A DNA stretch of 64,000 bases from contig NZ_KB891815.1 of assembly GCF_000373565.1 (NCBI RefSeq), positions 1 to 64,000 of the forward strand. Reading direction: 5' to 3'. The notes under the pieces are model-generated. The model saw only the letters and a program-made list of their open reading frames with translations. It had not been told where the DNA came from and made no database searches. Below, piece after piece: positions 1 through 7,869 of the stretch. The stretch comes from Streptomyces sp. HmicA12 (lineage in GTDB: Bacteria > Actinomycetota > Actinomycetes > Streptomycetales > Streptomycetaceae). Position numbers and translations under genes: made by a program. The first letter of the stretch is position 1, and the number at the start of each line of letters is the position of its first letter.

Positions 1-600
1 TGGGAGCGCCGGCGGCGGTGCGGCGGTGTGGCGGTTGACCATGTCGTGGATGCTCAGCAGCGGCGAACCGGCCACCACGGGGGCGTCCGTGGAACCGGGC
101 AGGACGACACCCGCGTCGCGGAACGACCGCATCCGGTACGCCAGCCGGGCGCGTTCGGGGCCGAGCGCCGCGAGCAGCCCGTCGCCGATCTCGGACAGGA
201 AGCGGCCCTGGGGAACGGGCACGCGGCCCAGCCCGGCGTCCGGCTGACCTGCTCGTCGCTCGCCACGGCGGCGTGCTCGACCCGGTGGCGGACTTCCGCG
301 CGCGGGTAGCGGCGCTGCGCCTCCTCGTACGCGTCGAGCACCACGTCCAGAGTGGCGTCACCGATGGCGTGCGTCGCGACCTGCCAGCCGCAGCGGTGCG
401 CTTCGAGGATGTACGTGCGCAGTTGTACACGCTCGTACTGGAGCAGGCCGCTGTTGCCCGGGGTGTCGTGGTAGTCGCAGCGCATCGCGGCGCACCGTCC
501 GATGAGCGAGCCGTCGGAGAGGATCTTCGTCGGGCCGATGCGCAGTCACCCGTCGCCGAATCCGGTGCGCAGGTCGAGGTCGAGCCGGGACCCCGGCCAC
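1..600 (-). pseudogene. Amidohydrolase (YtcJ/Amidohydro_3-like), decayed fragment
   Basis: Read right to left, the sequence encodes amidohydrolase segments: RIGPTKILSDGSLIGR, then CDYHDTPGNSGLLQYE, then a metal-site-like HAIGDATLDVVLDAYEEA and RHRVEHAAVASDEQV, and finally VPVPQGRFLSEIGDG and LPGSTDAPVVAGSPLLSIHD. These do not form one frame. An in-frame TGA at 546-548 stands where FGDGWLRIGP is expected, as if a TGG Trp codon became TGA. The frame changes near 222-250, between the HRVEH and VPVPQ segments. The 5' part is not recognisable beyond about 600 and the 3' end runs off the window. Members of this family hydrolyse amide or imine bonds using a metal centre. This copy looks non-functional unless the defects are sequencing errors. 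Confidence 0.72.
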
Positions 601-656
601 TAAGCCCGCCCCGCGATCCACGGGACGGTCGAAGGGCTGCGCGACTACTGCACGGA

Positions 657-1499
657 TCACCTCGCGCTGTTCCCGGGCCTGCGCCGGTAGACCGAGGGCG
701 GTGCGCCCACCCTGCGGGCGAACAGGCGGCTGAAATAGGCCGGGTCGTCATAGCCGACCCGGCGGCCGACGGCTGCGACGGTGAGGTCGGTGGTGGTGAG
801 CAGTGTCCTCGCGCGGGCCATCCGTCTGCGCAGCAGGTACTCGGTGGGGGTGCACCCGGTGGCCGTGCGGACCGCCGCCGTCAGGGCGTCGGGCGAGACG
901 CCGAGCCGGCGGGCGAGGCGGGCCAGGCTGACGGGCCGTCCGTCGTGGTCGTCGAGCAGGGCGACGGCCTGCCGGGCCAGGGACGCCGGGCCGGCCGTCG
1001 CGGGCGGCGGCGGGGGAGCGGTCAGCGCGATCAGGCGGTGCAGCAGCGCGGCGGCGGTGACGTCCCGGGAGAGCGAGGCGGGCTCGCGGGCCAGTGTCGT
1101 CAACTCGCCGAACGCGTCGGCGAGTTCGGTGCTATCGCCCGGACGGGCGACGGGGCGCGCGGCGCCGAGGCAGCCGAGCTGCTCGTACGCGCGGGCCGCG
1201 TGCCCCTCGAAGAGGATCCACCGCTCGGACCAGGAGGCGCCGCCGAGCGGTCCGTAGCTGTGCGGGACGTCCGCGGGCAGGCAGAACAGGCTCCCGGTGC
1301 CCACCGGGAGCAGGGGTCCGCAGCCGAGGCGCAGGCTGCCCGTCCCCTCGGTGACGAGCACGGCGGCGTGGTGCGGCAGGACCCGGCCCTCGTGGCGCCG
1401 GTTCTGCCCCTCGATCCAGCCGGCGCCGGTGAGGGCGAGCCCGAGATCCGGCACACCGGGTGCCGGGGCCAGATACCAGGAGTGGGGTCGCGGACGCAT
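657..1499 (-). CDS. AraC-family transcriptional regulator
   Basis: This 280-residue protein has an N-terminal cupin-like effector domain (about residues 1-150; note LPHHAAVLVTEGTG and FCLPADVPHSYGP). A C-terminal double helix-turn-helix follows (about 190-275), with SLARLARRLGVSPDALTAAV and the family-typical VGYDDPAYFSRLFARRVGA. The ATG start is preceded by AAAGGA at normal spacing. It is transcribed away from the PhyH-type dioxygenase gene, with a 169-bp shared control region, so the dioxygenase is its most likely target. Length and architecture match regulators of sugar or secondary metabolism. The ligand cannot be told from sequence. Confidence 0.9.
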   Translation of the reverse strand: MRPRPHSWYLAPAPGVPDLGLALTGAGWIEGQNRRHEGRVLPHHAAVLVTEGTGSLRLGCGPLLPVGTGSLFCLPADVPHSYGPLGGASWSERWILFEGHAARAYEQLGCLGAARPVARPGDSTELADAFGELTTLAREPASLSRDVTAAALLHRLIALTAPPPPPATAGPASLARQAVALLDDHDGRPVSLARLARRLGVSPDALTAAVRTATGCTPTEYLLRRRMARARTLLTTTDLTVAAVGRRVGYDDPAYFSRLFARRVGAPPSVYRRRPGNSAR

Positions 1500-1668
1500 C
1501 GGTGCGGGGTCCTTTCTCGGGGCCCGGTCCAGGGGCGGCGCAAGGATCCCTCAGTAGGTGGGCGCGCGTCCATGGTGCGGCGGGCGAGCCCGGACGCCGG
1601 GCAGAGTCCAACTCCCCGCGGGGCGGGTCCATGGCGAGCGGCCGGGGCGAGTGCGCAGCATCGTCGGC

Positions 1669-2601
1669 ATGAACGACAGACCCCGGACGCCGCACACAAG
1701 CCAAACGTCCCCCACATCCCCCATATCCCTCACATCCCTCACATCCCTCACGTCCAACGGATACGGTCTCGACCCGGGGCCCGGCCGCCTGGGCCGGCTG
1801 GAACCGGTCGACCGCGCGGAACTGGGGGACCGGCAGGCGCTGCGCGCCCGGTACGCCCGCGACGGCTACCTCTTCCTGCGCGGCTTCTTCGCGGCGGAGA
1901 CCGTCCGCGGCTTCCGGCGGCACTACTTCCGTGCCCTCGCCCCCAGTGGTCTGACGGCCCCCGGCACCGACCCCGCCGACGGCGTCGCGGCCGAACCGTA
2001 CGACGTCGACCGCGCGCTGTTCCGCACCACGCTGTTCGGCGGGATCGTGCCAGGAGCTGCGTACGCCGAACTGTGCGCCCATCCACGGCTCGTCGCCTTC
2101 TACCGCTGGTTCTTCGGGGTGGACGAGGTGCATCTGCATCGACGGAAGATCATCCGGCACAACGTCCCGGGGGAGCAGGGCATCGGTTCGGCGACTCAGG
2201 CGCACTACGACCTGGTCTATCTGCGCGAGGGCACCGAGAACGTCCTCTCTTCCTGGATCCCGCTGGGCGACTGCCCCGTGGAGCGCGGCGGCCTGGTCTA
2301 CCTGGAGGGCAGCCATCACCGCGTGAAGGAGGAGGAGCGCAGCGGCTCCACCCGCCGTCCCGCAGCCTCGCTCACCGCCGATCTGCCGGGTCTCGCCGAG
2401 GAGTTCGACTCCCGGTGGCTGATCGCGGACTACGCGGCAGGCGACATGGTCGTGCACTCCCCCTACCTCGTGCACGCGGCGCTCGACAACCGTGACCCGG
2501 GCCGTGTCATGCGGCTGTCCACCGACATCCGTTACCAGCCCGCTGCCGAACCCGTCGACGCGCGCTGGCAGCGGCACTGGCACGACCGGGACGGCCTGTG
2601 A
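1669..2601 (+). CDS. Phytanoyl-CoA dioxygenase (PhyH) family protein
   Basis: A 310-residue Fe(II)/2-oxoglutarate-dependent oxygenase of the PhyH family, which hydroxylate small molecules. The iron-binding HxD pair is visible as H179/D181 in AHYDLVYL, the distal His is H263 or H269 in VHSPYLVHAALDN, and the family-typical ERGGLVYLEGSHH lies between them. I chose the ATG at 1669; in-frame codons continue upstream to a GTG at 1558 but that extension is low-complexity. The first ~30 residues are a Thr/Ser-rich linker made by short DNA repeats. It diverges from an AraC regulator that probably controls it. The substrate is unknown; such pairs often sit in sugar- or natural-product-linked loci. Confidence 0.87.
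   Translation: MNDRPRTPHTSQTSPTSPISLTSLTSLTSNGYGLDPGPGRLGRLEPVDRAELGDRQALRARYARDGYLFLRGFFAAETVRGFRRHYFRALAPSGLTAPGTDPADGVAAEPYDVDRALFRTTLFGGIVPGAAYAELCAHPRLVAFYRWFFGVDEVHLHRRKIIRHNVPGEQGIGSATQAHYDLVYLREGTENVLSSWIPLGDCPVERGGLVYLEGSHHRVKEEERSGSTRRPAASLTADLPGLAEEFDSRWLIADYAAGDMVVHSPYLVHAALDNRDPGRVMRLSTDIRYQPAAEPVDARWQRHWHDRDGL
1699..1755 (+). repeat. Short tandem repeat in the 5' end of the PhyH gene
   Basis: Near-identical 9-nt units (acatccctc and variants such as acatccccc) recur in tandem. They encode a Thr-Ser-Pro/Leu run at residues ~11-29 of the PhyH protein. The unit is a multiple of three, so slippage would change linker length without breaking the frame. Confidence 0.75.
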
Positions 2602-2912
2602 CTTTCGACGCTCGCCTCGACCTGTACGACAGGTGTCGACTGGGTGCTGACGCGCGCGATACCGGTCGGCCGAGCCCCGGGGAACGGACAACGGACGGGC
2701 CGGTTCGGCGCCGACGATGAAGGTGGGGGCAGGTGACGTGGCGCGACAGCTGCGGTTACGGTCGGGGGAGTGCTTGGGCAAGCAGGCACGGCGCGGAGCA
2801 GACCCGGCAGGGTCCATGGCGGGCGTCGCAGACGGCGAAGGAAGGACAACTGCGGCTCGTGTTCGGCGTGGCCGCACGTGTCTCTCACCCACTTCGCGAA
2901 GGGCGATTCCCC
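2602..2912. other. Intergenic region between PhyH gene and ANTAR-GAF gene
   Basis: About 310 bp without a convincing gene. A small dyad at 2620-2634 (ACCTGT, 3-nt loop, ACAGGT) may end PhyH transcription, but it has no T-tract. Open frames continue upstream of the ANTAR-GAF start but lack a ribosome-binding site and conserved-looking sequence. The promoter of the ANTAR-GAF gene should lie here; I see no clear -10/-35. Confidence 0.5.
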
Positions 2913-3821
2913 ATGCACTCCGACAAACATCTGCATCCTCCGGTGCCTGCCCGTGCCGGTGACACCGCCGCACGGGACACGGCCGTGCCGGACGAGAACG
3001 CGGTGTGGCCGGCGCAGGAGTTCCTGGCGATCGAGCTGCGGTCGGTACGGGAACGGCTGCGGAGCCTGCACAAGCAGGAGCAGGCCCGTACCCGGGTGGC
3101 CCTGGCGCAGGGGCTGCTGATGGGGCGCTATCAGCTGCCCGACGCGGATGCCGCGTTCACGTTGATGCGCGAGGCGTCCCAGCGGTTCAACATCAAGCTT
3201 CATCAGATAGCGGCGGCCCTGACCACGGCGAGCGCGCCGCCGTCCGCCACCCGGCAGTGGTTCCCGGGCCGCGGCCAGGCCACGCCACCTTCCCTGCCGG
3301 GGCTCGGCGCGGGCCATCTCGACCCGAAGAACCAGGGCCAGGTCCTGAGCGCGGCCCTGGAGCGGGTGATGGATGTCGCCGGCGCCCAGTTCGGCAACGC
3401 CCAGCTGCGGGAGGCGGACGTCCTGCGGATGGAGAAGCACCGCGCGCATTCGCAGGCGTTCACCGATTACTTCGCGTTCGTCGAGGACGGCACCTCCTGC
3501 CACCGGGCCGCGGAGGCCGCCCGGCAGGTCACGGTGCGGGACGTCGCCGTCACCGAGGTCTTCGACGACGAGACGCGTCAGGTCATCCTGGACAGCGGCA
3601 GCCGCGCCGCTCACAGCGTGCCCCTCACCGGCGGTGACGGCATCGTGCGCGGGGTCATCTCCAGCCACCACGCGCGCCCGCTGACGGGTTTTCGGCCGGC
3701 ACAGCTCGCCGAACTGGAACGGCTCCAGTACGTGGTCGGCGGCTGGCTTCAATGGCACAACCGGACCGTCGTCCTGGACGCCCTGGAGCACGTACATCAG
3801 AACGCCTCCCGCACCACCTGA
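2913..3821 (+). CDS. ANTAR and GAF domain regulator
   Basis: A 302-residue putative RNA-binding antiterminator/signal protein. An ANTAR-like helical segment lies at about residues 40-108 (VRERLRSLHKQEQARTRVAL followed by AQGLLMGRYQLPDADAAFTL). A GAF-like sensor domain follows at about 125-265. ANTAR domains bind paired hairpins in nascent RNA and relieve termination; GAF domains bind small ligands or act in signalling. The ATG at 2913 follows GAAGGG at usual spacing. The ANTAR-before-GAF order is the reverse of the common GAF-ANTAR arrangement. It ends at a strong palindromic terminator shared with the convergent CsbD-like gene. Target RNAs cannot be inferred. Confidence 0.82.
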   Translation: MHSDKHLHPPVPARAGDTAARDTAVPDENAVWPAQEFLAIELRSVRERLRSLHKQEQARTRVALAQGLLMGRYQLPDADAAFTLMREASQRFNIKLHQIAAALTTASAPPSATRQWFPGRGQATPPSLPGLGAGHLDPKNQGQVLSAALERVMDVAGAQFGNAQLREADVLRMEKHRAHSQAFTDYFAFVEDGTSCHRAAEAARQVTVRDVAVTEVFDDETRQVILDSGSRAAHSVPLTGGDGIVRGVISSHHARPLTGFRPAQLAELERLQYVVGGWLQWHNRTVVLDALEHVHQNASRTT

Positions 3822-3833
3822 AAGATGCCGAAA

Positions 3834-3877
3834 CGCCCTTGGGGCGGCCCTCGTCGACGAGGGCCGCCCCAAGGGCG
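3834..3877. terminator. Bidirectional terminator, zero-loop 44-nt palindrome
   Basis: Perfect GC-rich palindrome between the convergent ANTAR-GAF and CsbD-like genes. It runs from CGCCCTTGGGGC to its complement GCCCCAAGGGCG, with the axis at GTC|GAC. Its placement between two 3' ends fits a shared terminator. It is also a natural single-copy example of the loop-less hairpin seen at the axis of the giant palindrome. Confidence 0.85.
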
Positions 3878-3891
3878 TCGGGTGGTGCGGG

Positions 3892-4065
3892 TCAGTGCTT
3901 GCCGATGTCCTTGGTCTTCTCCTTGGCCTGGCGGGCGTCGCCCTTCATCTGCTGGGCGCGACCCTCGGCGGTGAGGCGCTCGTTGCCCACCGTGCGTCCG
4001 GCGGCTTCCTTCGCGGCGCCGACGGTCTGCTCGGTCTTCGCCTTGGCCTTCTCGTTGGCGGTCAT
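3892..4065 (-). CDS. CsbD-family stress protein
   Basis: A 57-residue hydrophilic protein beginning MTANEKAKAKTEQTVGAA and continuing KEAAGRTVGNERLTAEGRAQ, then GDARQAKEKTKDIGKH. Lys/Glu/Ala richness and the G..xGNExLxAEGxxxQxKG pattern are those of the CsbD family, whose members are small general-stress proteins of unknown biochemical role. It lies 106 bp downstream of the last gas-vesicle gene on the same strand. That leaves room for its own promoter, although read-through from the gvp operon is possible. Stress control would fit with gas-vesicle genes, but this is inference. Confidence 0.85.
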   Translation of the reverse strand: MTANEKAKAKTEQTVGAAKEAAGRTVGNERLTAEGRAQQMKGDARQAKEKTKDIGKH

Positions 4066-4171
4066 GTCCGCTCACGCTCCCTTGGCATCGACATCAGTTG
4101 CTCCCCCTTCGCGTGGCCCGACGAGCCGCCCGTAAACATGATCGCGTCGAATCGGGTGAAAGACGCGTGGC

Positions 4172-4561
4172 TCAGCGCGGCAGGAGCGGCCCCAGCGGGC
4201 CGAGGTCGATGTTCAGGTCCTCGGGGCGCAGGTCGTAGCGTTCGCGCAGCTCGGCCATCCGGTCCTCGAGCAGCATCAGGGTGAGGCCGACGCGCTCCTC
4301 CTGGTCCTCCGTCAGGTCGCCGGTGTCGAAGCGGCGTACGGCCTGGCGTTCCATGAGCTGGCGCAGCAGCTCGATGATGGTGAGGACGAGCTTCATCAGG
4401 TCGCGTTCCACGGTGTCGGGCTCGATCTGGATCTGCCCCCGGCGCCTTTCCGTGACGGTGGTCCGCGGCGCCGCACCGCACGCGGCGCACGACCGGTCTT
4501 CGTCGGGAGCCTCCGTCGCGTTCCGGTGGTCCGTGTGGTCCGTGTGGTCGTACGTGCTCAC
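4172..4561 (-). CDS. gvpK: Gas vesicle protein GvpK
   Basis: A 129-residue GvpK-family protein. The conserved core is RRRGQIQIEPDTVERDLMKL, VLTIIELLRQLMERQAVRRF and the C-terminal LTLMLLEDRMAELRERYDL with DLNIDLGPLGPLL. The GTG start overlaps the gvpS stop (GTGA), so translation is coupled. A His/Thr/Asp-rich N-terminal tail of about 40 residues (DHTDHTDHRN) precedes the conserved part. GvpK is an accessory protein of gas-vesicle assembly. As last gene of the cluster it is followed by 106 bp and the CsbD-like gene. Confidence 0.93.
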   Translation of the reverse strand: MSTYDHTDHTDHRNATEAPDEDRSCAACGAAPRTTVTERRRGQIQIEPDTVERDLMKLVLTIIELLRQLMERQAVRRFDTGDLTEDQEERVGLTLMLLEDRMAELRERYDLRPEDLNIDLGPLGPLLPR

Positions 4562-4746
4562 AGCAGGTCCTCCCAGGGCGAGGGGACGTTCTCGTTGATC
4601 GAACTGATCAGGGCGTTCAGATCGATCCGGACGAGGTCCACGTCCGCGATGCGCAGCGTGACGTCCCCCGCGAGGACGACGCCACCCGCGAGCAGTCGGT
4701 CCAGCAGGTCGACGAGTGCGATCTCCCGCCGCTCGACAACGGTCAT
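4558..4746 (-). CDS. gvpS: Gas vesicle protein GvpS (GvpA-like minor protein)
   Basis: This 62-residue protein is little more than a GvpA-type shell domain: IALVDLLDRLLAGGVVLAGD then VTLRIADVDLVRIDLNALIS. The ATG overlaps the gvpL stop (ATGA) and its own stop overlaps the gvpK GTG, so the three genes are tightly coupled. Its short length and its place between gvpL and gvpK match actinomycete gvpS, a minor GvpA paralogue. A structural role at vesicle tips is inferred from the paralogue GvpJ. Confidence 0.9.
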   Translation of the reverse strand: MTVVERREIALVDLLDRLLAGGVVLAGDVTLRIADVDLVRIDLNALISSINENVPSPWEDLL

Positions 4747-5573
4747 CGGGCACCGTCCGCCGATGTCGCGTCGGTGCGTTCCTCGGGCGGTGCGCAGAAG
4801 GAGTACGCGGCCCAGGGGCCCGTCAGTTCCACCCGCAGGCCGGGCTGTTCGCCCTTGCGCGCGTCGACCATCTCCACGAAGGCCTCCGACGCCGAACGGG
4901 CCACCAGAAAGGCGGCGTTGAGGACGTTGCGGCCGGTGGACCGGGCCAGTTCGGAGTTCTGCGGCGGGTGGATGCGCGTGTCGTCGGCGTGCCGCGACAA
5001 CTGGTCGTACAGGTCCTGGGCGAAGCCCTCCGCCTTGTGCAGGGTCTCCTCGCGTCCCGCCCGTTCGGCACGCCGGCGCCGTAGGTAGTCGCGGCCCGAG
5101 CCCGCCGCCAGGGAGCCGGCGGAGGCGCGGTCGGCGGACGCCGCACCGGAAGTGCCGGCCTGCTCCGCCGGGGACTCCTCCACGTAGACCTTCACGCCCC
5201 ATTCGACGCGTTCGCGAAGCCGCGCCAGGGATGCCCGGAGGGAGTCGGCTTCCGCCTCCAGCATGGCGCGTACGCCGCTGTCGTCGTGGAACACCGTGGC
5301 CAGGCGCAGTGGCAGGGGGCTGGTCACCGAGGTCAGGGCGGCGATCACCGTCTGATGGGCGCGGGCGGTCTCGGAGAGCCAGTCGAGGTTCTCCAGGTTC
5401 CGGCGCAGGGTGCTCTCGGAGAACTCCCCGGCCGGGACGTGGCTCACGACCGCGGTCAGCCCCGCGTGCCGGATCAGCCGGGGGACGGCCCCCGCGACGC
5501 CCGTCGGCAGCTCCGGGAGCGGGGCGTCGAGGGGGCCGCAGACCGCGTAGACGTAACGCAGCTCAGTGGTCAT
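4743..5573 (-). CDS. gvpL: Gas vesicle protein GvpL (GvpL/GvpF family)
   Basis: A 276-residue protein of the GvpL/GvpF family. It begins MTTELRYVYAVCGPLDAPL and keeps the family segments SPLPLRLATVFHDDSGVRAM, LRERVEWGVKVYVEES and, near the C-terminus, LNAAFLVARSASEAFVEMVD with LTGPWAAYSFC. An Ala/Gly/Arg-rich insert (about residues 140-170) interrupts the two halves. GvpL and GvpF bind the shell protein and other accessory Gvps during vesicle nucleation. It is a paralogue of gvpF in the same operon. Its start lies inside the 3' end of gvpJ and its stop overlaps gvpS. Confidence 0.92.
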   Translation of the reverse strand: MTTELRYVYAVCGPLDAPLPELPTGVAGAVPRLIRHAGLTAVVSHVPAGEFSESTLRRNLENLDWLSETARAHQTVIAALTSVTSPLPLRLATVFHDDSGVRAMLEAEADSLRASLARLRERVEWGVKVYVEESPAEQAGTSGAASADRASAGSLAAGSGRDYLRRRRAERAGREETLHKAEGFAQDLYDQLSRHADDTRIHPPQNSELARSTGRNVLNAAFLVARSASEAFVEMVDARKGEQPGLRVELTGPWAAYSFCAPPEERTDATSADGAR

Positions 5574-5928
5574 GGCGCGGCTCTCTCTCGCGGGCCGTGT
5601 CGAGTGACTCGGGAACGCCTCTCGCTTCCAGGGCGGCGAGTCGCTCCTTCAACTCGGCGTTCTCCCGGGCGAGTTCCTTGCTCCGGGCGCCGGAGGACAG
5701 TGCCGGGTCGTGCTCCCACCAGTCAATGCCCATCTCCTTCGCCTTGTCGACCGAGGCGACGATCAGACGCAGTTTGATGGTGAGCAGTTCGATGTCGAGC
5801 AGGTTGATCTTGATGTCGCCGGCGATCACGATGCCCTTGTCGAGGACGCGCTCCAGGATGTCGGCGAGGTTGGCCCCCGAACTCCCGCCGCCGAGAGGGG
5901 AATCGGGAAAGCTGCTTGCGGTTCCCAT
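5563..5928 (-). CDS. gvpJ: Gas vesicle protein GvpJ
   Basis: A 121-residue GvpA-family protein. The shell-type domain is at about residues 20-75 (ADILERVLDKGIVIAGDIKI, then NLLDIELLTIKLRLIVASVD), followed by the GvpJ-typical GIDWWEHDP and a charged helical tail. Its ATG overlaps the stop of gvpZ. GvpJ is a minor structural or nucleating paralogue of GvpA. The W-W-x-x-D-P element after the core distinguishes it from the main shell protein gvpA in this operon. Confidence 0.92.
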   Translation of the reverse strand: MGTASSFPDSPLGGGSSGANLADILERVLDKGIVIAGDIKINLLDIELLTIKLRLIVASVDKAKEMGIDWWEHDPALSSGARSKELARENAELKERLAALEARGVPESLDTAREREPRHDH

Positions 5929-7160
5929 CAGCGGCTCCTCGCGCCCGCGTGCGCCGACCGCTCACGCCGGTCAGCGGGGACGTCTTCGTCTTCGTACTCG
6001 TCCTCGTACTCGTCCTCGTGATCCGCAGGCGCTTCGTCGTCGTACTCGTCCTCGAACTCGTCGTCGGCGTACTCCTCGGCCGCGTCGTCTGCGCCGTCCT
6101 CATCGACGTCGTCGGCCGGAGCGTCCTCGTCGAGGTACTCGTCATCGAGGCCCTCTTCGTCCGCGAAGCCGTCCTCGGGGTCCTCCGGCTGGTTCCGGGG
6201 CTCCTCGTCCGTGTAGTCGTCGTCCTCGTCGAACGCCTCGCCGTCCGTCTCTCCGTCCGCCGTGCTCTCGGACGTCTGGTCGGCGTTCTCCGCTTCCTCC
6301 TCCTCGGCCACCGCGTCGTCGTGGCTGCGGACGACCTCGCCGTCGCGTATCTCGCCGCGCCAGCCATCACTCGCCTCGCCCTTGATGGAGAGGAAGCGCG
6401 CGAAGTGCTTGAGGTCGAGGCGGGCGCGACGGCCCTGGGCCCGCCAGATGTTGCCGGTCTTCTCGAAGAGCCCCTTGGGGTAGTACTCGATGATCAGCAG
6501 CACCCGGGTGAGGCGCTCGCCCAGCTCGTGGAAGGTGACGACACCCTTCGTGGTGCCCTTGGCGCCTTCGGAGGTCCAGCAGATGCGCTGGTCCGGGACC
6601 TGCTCGGTGGTGTGCGCCTTCCAGCTGCGGCTCGACCAGAAGATCTTCATCTGCCAGTCGGAGGTCACGTCGTCGGCACGGTTGGCGTTCTTGACGCCCC
6701 GCGCGAACGTGGAGAACTCCTGGTACTGAGTCCACTGGTCGTACGCGGTACGGACATCGACACCGACGTCGATGCTCTCCAGGATCACCGTCGGCTTCTG
6801 GCCGCTGCCCGACTTGGACTTGCCCTTGCCGGACTTCCCGCCCTTGCCGAAGAGGCCCTTGACCCCCTCGGTCAGGTTGTCCTTGAGGTGGCCGGCGCCC
6901 GCCTCGACGGCCGAGCGCACCGGCCCCTTGCCCTCGGCGAGCTTCCGGCCGCTCTCCAGAGCGAGCCGGGTGAAACCGGGGCTGTTGCCCTCGGCGATGT
7001 CGTTGAGCCTGCTGGTGGTCCGGCCCAGCTTGTGGCCCGCGCCGGTGAGCAGCCGGGTCGCCTGCGCGGTGAGGTAGTCCTGCGCCTCGGCCTTGAGCCG
7101 GTCGGCGGCCTCGCTCCTGGCCAGCTCCTTGAGCGGGTTGACCGCTGGTGTGTCAGCCAT
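5928..7160 (-). CDS. gvpZ: GvpZ-like protein: SRPBCC (polyketide cyclase-like) domain with long acidic tail
   Basis: A 410-residue protein in the gvpZ position of actinomycete clusters. The N-terminal ~120 residues are helical, with a Lys/Gly/Ser-rich linker. A START/SRPBCC-like fold occupies about residues 130-285 (TVILESIDVGVDVRTAYDQW, then YQEFSTFARGVKNAN and FHELGERLTRVLLIIEYYPK). The last ~110 residues are extremely acidic (runs of Asp/Glu such as DEDDDYTDEEPRN). SRPBCC domains bind hydrophobic ligands; the role in vesicle formation is unknown. The ATG lies within the end of gvpY. The acidic tail could act as a solubilising or chaperone-like segment, which is inference. Confidence 0.85.
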   Translation of the reverse strand: MADTPAVNPLKELARSEAADRLKAEAQDYLTAQATRLLTGAGHKLGRTTSRLNDIAEGNSPGFTRLALESGRKLAEGKGPVRSAVEAGAGHLKDNLTEGVKGLFGKGGKSGKGKSKSGSGQKPTVILESIDVGVDVRTAYDQWTQYQEFSTFARGVKNANRADDVTSDWQMKIFWSSRSWKAHTTEQVPDQRICWTSEGAKGTTKGVVTFHELGERLTRVLLIIEYYPKGLFEKTGNIWRAQGRRARLDLKHFARFLSIKGEASDGWRGEIRDGEVVRSHDDAVAEEEEAENADQTSESTADGETDGEAFDEDDDYTDEEPRNQPEDPEDGFADEEGLDDEYLDEDAPADDVDEDGADDAAEEYADDEFEDEYDDEAPADHEDEYEDEYEDEDVPADRRERSAHAGARSR

Positions 7161-7836
7161 TGCCGCGAGCTCCCTTCGCGTCACCGCGCGGAGCGCGCCG
7201 CGCGGCTCCCGAGGACTTCTTCGCCGCGGACGACGACGTCTTCTCGGCCGTGCCCTGTGCGCGTTTGCGCGGCGCGGCCCCGCGCTCGCCCGACGCGGTG
7301 GACTTCCGTGCCGGGGCTCGCTTGCGCGGTGCCGGCCGGTCGGTGTCCTGCCCGCCGCCGTCGGCGTCCCGGCTGTCGTGGCTGCCCTCGTCCCGGTCGT
7401 CGCGGTCGTCCCGGGTGTCCCGGTCGTCCCCGTTCCGCGAGGTGCGTCCGGTGACCTTGCCGCTCCGTCCGCCCGTGGCCTTGTCCGCCGTCTCCTCTGC
7501 GTCCTCGGCGCCGGGCGCCACGCCCGCGATGCGGTCACGGACGCCGGCCGTGCTGTTGTGCAGCCGACCGGCCAGGCCCTCCATCTGCCGTTCGAGGATC
7601 GCCCCGGTGGCGGCCTTGCCCATCCCTCGGAAGTCCTGGCGCAGCTGGTCGCCGATCTCCTTGAACTGCGGGTTGTTCTCCAGCTGGGTGCGGGCCATGT
7701 CGAGGACCGCCGTAGGGCTCAGCTGCAGCTTCTTGCCGGCGACCATCGTGCCCACCGCGAAGGCGAGCTTCATCTTCTTGGTGCGCCCCAGGAGGTATCC
7801 GGCCCCTACGGCGAGGCCGAGTGCTGCTCGGTTCAT
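7153..7836 (-). CDS. gvpY: GvpY-like gas vesicle accessory protein
   Basis: A 227-residue protein in the gvpY position between gvpG and gvpZ. Residues 1-35 contain a glycine-rich hydrophobic helix with LGLAVGAGYLLGRTKKMKLA. Residues 40-110 are amphipathic helices (LSPTAVLDMARTQLENNPQF, then DQLRQDFRGMGKAATGAILE). The last ~110 residues are a low-complexity Arg/Asp/Lys/Ala tail containing RDTRDDRDDRDEG. Beyond its cluster position no function is known. The very basic tail contrasts with the acidic tail of the next gene product and the two could pair, which is inference. Confidence 0.82.
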   Translation of the reverse strand: MNRAALGLAVGAGYLLGRTKKMKLAFAVGTMVAGKKLQLSPTAVLDMARTQLENNPQFKEIGDQLRQDFRGMGKAATGAILERQMEGLAGRLHNSTAGVRDRIAGVAPGAEDAEETADKATGGRSGKVTGRTSRNGDDRDTRDDRDDRDEGSHDSRDADGGGQDTDRPAPRKRAPARKSTASGERGAAPRKRAQGTAEKTSSSAAKKSSGAARRAPRGDAKGARGNG

Positions 7837-7869
7837 GGTGTGCTGTCCGTTCCCGTGCGTCGTACGACG

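Noticed and set aside
604..690. Possible C-terminal gene remnant on the plus strand (HGTVEGLRDYCTDHLALFPG)
   Set aside because: Its end overlaps the complement of the AraC coding sequence and it has no start. Too short to distinguish from chance.
4114..4137. Sigma-B promoter before the CsbD-like gene
   Set aside because: GTTT-N14-GGGCCA has three differences in the -10 hexamer. Too weak to list.
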